Shown here in pieces: positions 58,871 to 64,000 of a stretch of DNA of 64,000 nucleotides. The number at the start of each line of letters is the position of its first letter. Positions within the stretch are counted from its first letter, which is position 1. A model generated the notes under the pieces. The model saw nothing but the letters and a program-made list of their open reading frames with translations. It was not told the origin of the DNA and did not search any database. A program made the position numbers and the translations under genes. The stretch lies in contig RQTK01000238.1 in assembly GCA_003991915.1 (NCBI GenBank), forward strand, positions 57,892 through 121,891. Reading direction: 5' to 3'. Source of the stretch: Elysia chlorotica (Eukaryota; Mollusca; Gastropoda; Plakobranchidae).

Positions 58871-61310
58871 TATTTGCCTTATTCTTCCTTTACCTATTCC
58901 CTTTTTAAACAACATTATCATGCTGCCCTCTTGATTAATAGACTTGAGTGTAAGGCTGTCTAAAGGCAAGAGGTAGGTGCACTTGATCGGTTGTGCAAGC
59001 AAAGTTATATCCTAAATTAAGTTCCTGACTCATTGTCAAGGAAGAACTAAATAAATGAAGAATATCTTTTTGTCACAATAACAGGGGGAAACAGAGATTA
59101 TTAAAGTAGCAGCAGCAATAGTACTTTTAGTATCTATATGACTACTCAGTGTTGTTTTTGCGATAGTGATGTTTGCCTAATATTTTTCTGTATAAAGTTT
59201 AATAGCATAGAATGTGAAACATTCAAAATGCTTAAAAACTTTAAATTTATCACGTAAAATAACCCTGCAGCCAACATAATTATCCTATAGAAATAAAAAA
59301 AAGTGTTCATCTTTTAATTATTGGTTTCCGTAGTAACATAACTAAAAAACCCATAACTACATCTTTCAAAGGCATGTCATAAAAATAAGAATTCGCATCT
59401 TAATAAAGCTAGTTGCACAGCTCCGCTGATGGAAGCCCCTCGTGCTTACTGCTAGGTGAGCCAAGAATCAAAGAGTCCAAGACCCCCATCCCAGCATGAG
59501 TCGCCCCTAGCCTGCCGCGACCAGGGAAGCGCGCTACAGACTCCAGGTCTTAGAGCGGCCAGAGGTACCAGCTCGAGACGCGCGCGCGAGGGGAAAGTCT
59601 GCTCACCCCCTCAGGCGTAATTTCTATTCCATTGTTCCTCCTTAACCTTATGGTGGATATCAGTGCCATTCACAGGGTGCGCTTCTTAGTGTAACGGGTG
59701 TTCTAAACTTATTGAAAAAAAAAATGGTTGTGGTTTGTACATGTAGCTACAAACTATTGTCTTTATAAATGTTATTTTATTTATGAAATTACTGAAAGTT
59801 TTTTTTAGTGTTTTAGTTGACATCCGGCAGTGCCGAAATATTGATTAACTTCACCTGCGGGATACGGCATTCCAAATAAAAGATTGTGTTTGTGAAGCTT
59901 AAAAGGGTGAGTAGGTTAAGAAAAAATATATGCGGTTTAATGTAAACGTATTTTTGTTTTATTTCATTGTGGTAGGCGAAAGACCGCTATGTATCATACT
60001 GTGCCTATAAAAGCATGCACCAGTGAGCCAAAAAGAAAAAAAAGTACAAAATATCATTAATTAACATCCTGGGTTTTTTTCTATTTTAAAACTGCTTTAA
60101 ATTCGCAATAGCTTTGAAGATATTCTCTTCCACTATTGAATTAACAATGTTGTTATTCAACAAAAAAAAACACAACTTGAAGTCCTTTTTAATTAAATGA
60201 AATTAACTAATTTTCTTATACTCTTAAAATCTGTTAATAAATCGATTTTTCCAAAAGTAGTGTAATTCTTTACGTGTATGATCAGTAAACGATTGCATCT
60301 GATTAAAATGCTGTATTAATTTAAAGGTGATCGACGTGTCATTAATAATAATAAAATCGGCAGAGAATAAAAAGTTAACAAAAAGCTTGAGCGTACTTTA
60401 AAAAGTTTTACAATAAATTGGCATGTTCATTAAGGGGGTTTCTTACTGCTCATGACCGTCTTTCATGCCAAAACACGTATTGTACTTAAAAATAGCAACA
60501 TTTTGCCGTTTTATAAAAGTGTAATAACTTTTGAAAGCCTGTAGCGGCCAAACTATTTTGCGCCCAGCTAACTTTAATAACTTTATTTGTTGACTTGTAT
60601 CGTATATTGAACTATCTTTACTTATTCTTTTTAGACTCCGTTACTACTTTCCTGCTTTCTATCCATAAAACGATTCAGGATTTCCAGACCATTAAAAATT
60701 GAAATTGTCAGTCTAGATTTGGTTACAATTAGAAATACATTATTAGGAAGACTCGTCACAAGCATAAATTTAACAAGATAAAAGAATGTCATTCGCATGT
60801 ATCTAGCATAGACCACTATTTAAACATTGAAGAAGCCTAATATTTGCACAGAGTAGACAAATAGATTTCTTCCATCCGTTTATTTGAACAAGAGCAATTA
60901 TATCCGATCTGTAACTACCTTTCTAGTTATGCCTTCTTCAAAGTTGAGAAACTGAGAGCGAAACGTCTTTAATCTTAAAATAGTATGTTTCTCTATTTAC
61001 TCTTCCAACATTGATAAAGGAAAACAGCCATATGATCCTTGATATTTTAGTTGTTCTAAAGCAAATAACGAATTTCAACTACAAAGAGTAAACATCTGCC
61101 GTCTTATGGTAAAAGAACGCATACCACACTTAAGAACAGCGCACATACGTTGTTTTTTTTCATTCGGCGGCTCAGGAACTTCAACCAACTTAGCATATAT
61201 TTTTTTTCATTTTTTTGTCGTTGGTTTCTATATCAATACATAAACTAATGTTATATCACCAAGTAAAATAATTTAAACTACTTTTTCCATCATCGCTATA
61301 CACCGATTTC
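58871..61310. other. Intergenic sequence
   Basis: Apart from the GC-rich island at 59415-59625, AT-rich sequence with nothing recognised. Confidence 0.45.
59415..59625. other. GC-rich island of unknown nature
   Basis: About 210 bp clearly richer in GC than the flanks, with CGCGCGCG near 59580 and a GGTGAGC at 59454 that can pair with GCTCACC at 59601. There are no convincing open frames. It may be a structured RNA, part of an unlisted repeat or a CpG-rich element. Confidence 0.35.
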
Positions 61311-61426
61311 TTTGTCCACCTGTACGTTTATGTCTATTTCAGTATGTCTTTGTTTGCCTGCATGTCTGCCTGCCTGTGTGTATCTCCGTCTAACTGTATG
61401 CGGGTCTGAGAGTATGTGCGTCCGTC

Positions 61427-61428
61427 TG

Positions 61429-61476
<48 letters not shown>

Positions 61477-61540
61477 CCTCTCGCTGTATTTGTCTTTTTG
61501 TTTTCCTGTCTCTTCTTCCCCTCTCCTCCCCTCTCTCTCC

Positions 61541-61610
<70 letters not shown>

Positions 61611-61614
61611 GTCT

Positions 61615-61680
<66 letters not shown>
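61427..61680 (+). repeat. Compound CT / TGTC array
   Basis: A CT run (61431-61471), a mixed pyrimidine patch, a TGTC tetranucleotide run (61541-61607) and a second CT run to 61679. Open frames on both strands are repeat translations. Confidence 0.88.
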
Positions 61681-61683
<3 letters not shown>

Positions 61684-61739
61684 CTTACCCACTTAGTTTA
61701 TTCTCAAATGCATCTACATGATCGACATAATTTCTAGTC

Positions 61740-63916
61740 CTGCCCCCCAAATGCAGTTCGTTTAAACATAAAAGCCCTATAGAGTCAATTGAACAAACAA
61801 AGCCGCTGAGTGGCAGTTTGTGAAATATCGCCGCCCGCGGTGCTTATTGGGCAGGGTTCGATCCGAGGAAAATGGAGCATGATACAACATTAGGAATAAA
61901 AAAGGATGGATCAGCATCCAAACACGCCCACTGCATGTCCGAATAATGACTCCAAAACCTTTTTTGAAAGGTATTATTGTGATTGTTTTCATATTCATTT
62001 TGCATGTAGTTACAAAATAACCAATACGTTTATATTATTTTGTACTATAAGGCATGTCCGTGAACATTTTAGGTTTCCCCGACATTTTAGTTTGCGGTCG
62101 AATTTCTCAAGATAAATAATGGAGTAAGAGAGAAATAAAAAATACTATTTGACAATCTTTTTTGAAAAAACTCCTCTGTGTAACAGTAATTTTTTAATTC
62201 ACATGAAATTACATGCAAAAAAAGTTCTAATGTTAATAATAAAACTTTCTTGTTTTAGGAAATCAAACAGACAAGCATTATTTTACTATACCCGAAAATT
62301 TCGCTGTAATTCATAGGGTTACAGCAAGAATTTGTTAAAAAACCAGAAGACAAAAAGAGAATATACGCAATTATAATAAATAAAAATTTGGAAAAAAATT
62401 ATAAGGTTCATTGGGTGAGTACAAACATCAACTTGTCTTTCTGTGAGACCTGTATTAGAAACCTTATTTAAACTTTACTGAAACGCACTGTCGACAACAC
62501 AACTTCACTTCACTGCAAAGCGCGTTATTAATAACTTTTTGACGAAAGTTCACAAAAGACGAATTCGTGTACAAGACGTGTTGGTCTTTGTACTCACTGC
62601 GTTCGCAGCCTAAAGAATTACTGTTTCAGATCGCAGCTTACTTTTTTTCCTCTGTTTGATTGATTATTAGAATATCAGGTTTGAAAACCCTAGGTTTTCA
62701 AAATTTTAGCCATCTAATCCGGGATTACTTTTACAGTCCAATAAAATATTAAAAGGTTCCCTTCAGCATAATCATTGTTAAATTCCGCAAAGTGGCGATA
62801 GATATATGACTCCAAAGGTGTCCAATTATTGAATTTTTACGATGAAATGTAAAACACATTCACATAGTTATTATATACATACCAATTACCATGTAAGAAA
62901 TATTTATTTTATTCTAAAATTTTTATCCGAAAAAATAATAACTTTATGGCCGTTTTCATAAATCTATCTTGTTTCTTTTTTTTTTTAAATAGACGCGCTG
63001 CGTATGTTTTCGCAACTTTTTAAATACATTTCAGACAGCTGAGAGCTTATGCCCAAGATCATATAAATTTTACAGTCGAATTCACGTTTTTGCTCCAACA
63101 TCTAGAGTAATCGGCTTTCTGAAAATCATTGGAATAAGCCGCTCTTCTAATCTTGTTAAAAGCATCATTTACGAAATGGTCTATTGCCAATCATCTGAAA
63201 TATCTTTGTGCTATATTTAATCTAATGCAAGACTCGACCATAAAGTGTAACCGAAGTTTTGAGATGCTACTTTAATTCTGGGATCAACCACACGTTAACT
63301 GCCACGTTATCCTTTTTTCATATCCGATTTATCATGTTGAAGCGGGCAATATTTTTTTTACAGCTGGGAGGTTTTAGAAATACAAAAATTGATTGACATT
63401 TAGTTATTCAACGTTTTCTTTTTTTTTCGCGAACCCCCACCCGTTACCAGTGAAATGCGTTTTTTTTTTAAAGAAAGGTAAATATTTTAGAGCATTTTAG
63501 AATAAAATAGGATGTTTATGTTAATGGCTTGCTCTGTGATTTTGGTGTAGATTTGTATAAAAAAGGCTTTATATCAGTAACATTATTGAAACTTTCACAA
63601 TTAAGTTAAATGTCCGTAAAGGATTGTATTTAAATTCATTTTCCCTTGAAGATGCTGAACTATATGGTAAAGAATAATTCAAGTTAAATTAGTTAATGAG
63701 TTTTCGATAGCTCTAACTGATTCACTATATACAAATTAGATTTGAATATAATTGTGGAAGAGTGGAGTACTAAAGTATGGAGATTAGCAATTTTTAGTGA
63801 TAAGAAAACGCACGCTCACATGCTTTATTTATAGTTTGAGTCTAACAAAACTGTAAAAAATTTTTTCAGAAAGTATGTTTAACTTCACGCTTGACTGGAA
63901 AATCTGCTCCAACGAA
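61740..63916. other. Intergenic sequence
   Basis: AT-rich. A B-box-like GGGTTCGATCC at 61854-61864 stands alone. No gene or repeat recognised. Confidence 0.45.
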
Positions 63917-63922
63917 AATAAT

Positions 63923-64000
<78 letters not shown>
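63917..64000 (+). repeat. AAT array at the window end
   Basis: AAT triplet repeat running off the end of the window. Confidence 0.9.

Noticed and set aside
61840-61870. Isolated GGGTTCGATCC resembling a tRNA B box
   Set aside because: One base short of consensus spacing, no A box, no cloverleaf and no SINE body nearby.

Overview
This is AT-rich, gene-poor eukaryotic DNA with the look of a mollusc genome, most likely a gastropod. The evidence is long simple repeats (GA, GACA, GATA, CAA, CTA, ATCC), tRNA-headed SINEs, LINE remains, and a tandem pair of broken fibrinogen-domain genes with a coiled-coil region, a layout known from gastropod fibrinogen-related proteins (FREPs). The species is not identified. 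There are three assembly gaps (7360-7700, 21735-21844, 50526-50742), each inside or beside a simple repeat.

One apparently intact host gene is present on the + strand at 16199-25316. Seven coding exons join in one frame into a protein of about 745 residues that I recognise as spartin-like: the conserved middle region (exons 1-3) and the senescence domain (exons 4-7). It differs from vertebrate spartin in having no visible N-terminal MIT domain, a short linker, and a serine- and arginine-rich C-terminal tail of about 330 residues. Its introns hold a SINE between long direct repeats, a mariner-like MITE, a CAA array, a CR1/L2-type LINE ending almost at an acceptor site, a 61-bp minisatellite, a gap and a second SINE.

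Layout: 1-9 kb is intergenic, with simple repeats, SINEs and a palindromic foldback element. 9.2-14 kb holds a perfect 80-bp inverted repeat around a strand-switching triplet array, then a run of same-strand LINE 3' ends, two of them with recognisable RNase H sequence. 16-25 kb is the spartin-like gene. 27.3-29.6 kb holds a second copy of the foldback element, a LINE RNase H scrap and a cluster of diverged repeats with short coiled-coil-like reading frames. 29.75-33.3 kb is a tandem duplication carrying two FREP-like pseudogenes. 33-64 kb is intergenic, with SINEs, minisatellites, duplications, simple repeats and a few weak coding-like scraps.

Most other open frames are translations of simple repeats. 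I saw no CRISPR array, no genuine tRNA or rRNA gene and no retrovirus-like or capsid-bearing element. Coordinates of repeats are read by eye and may be off by several bases.
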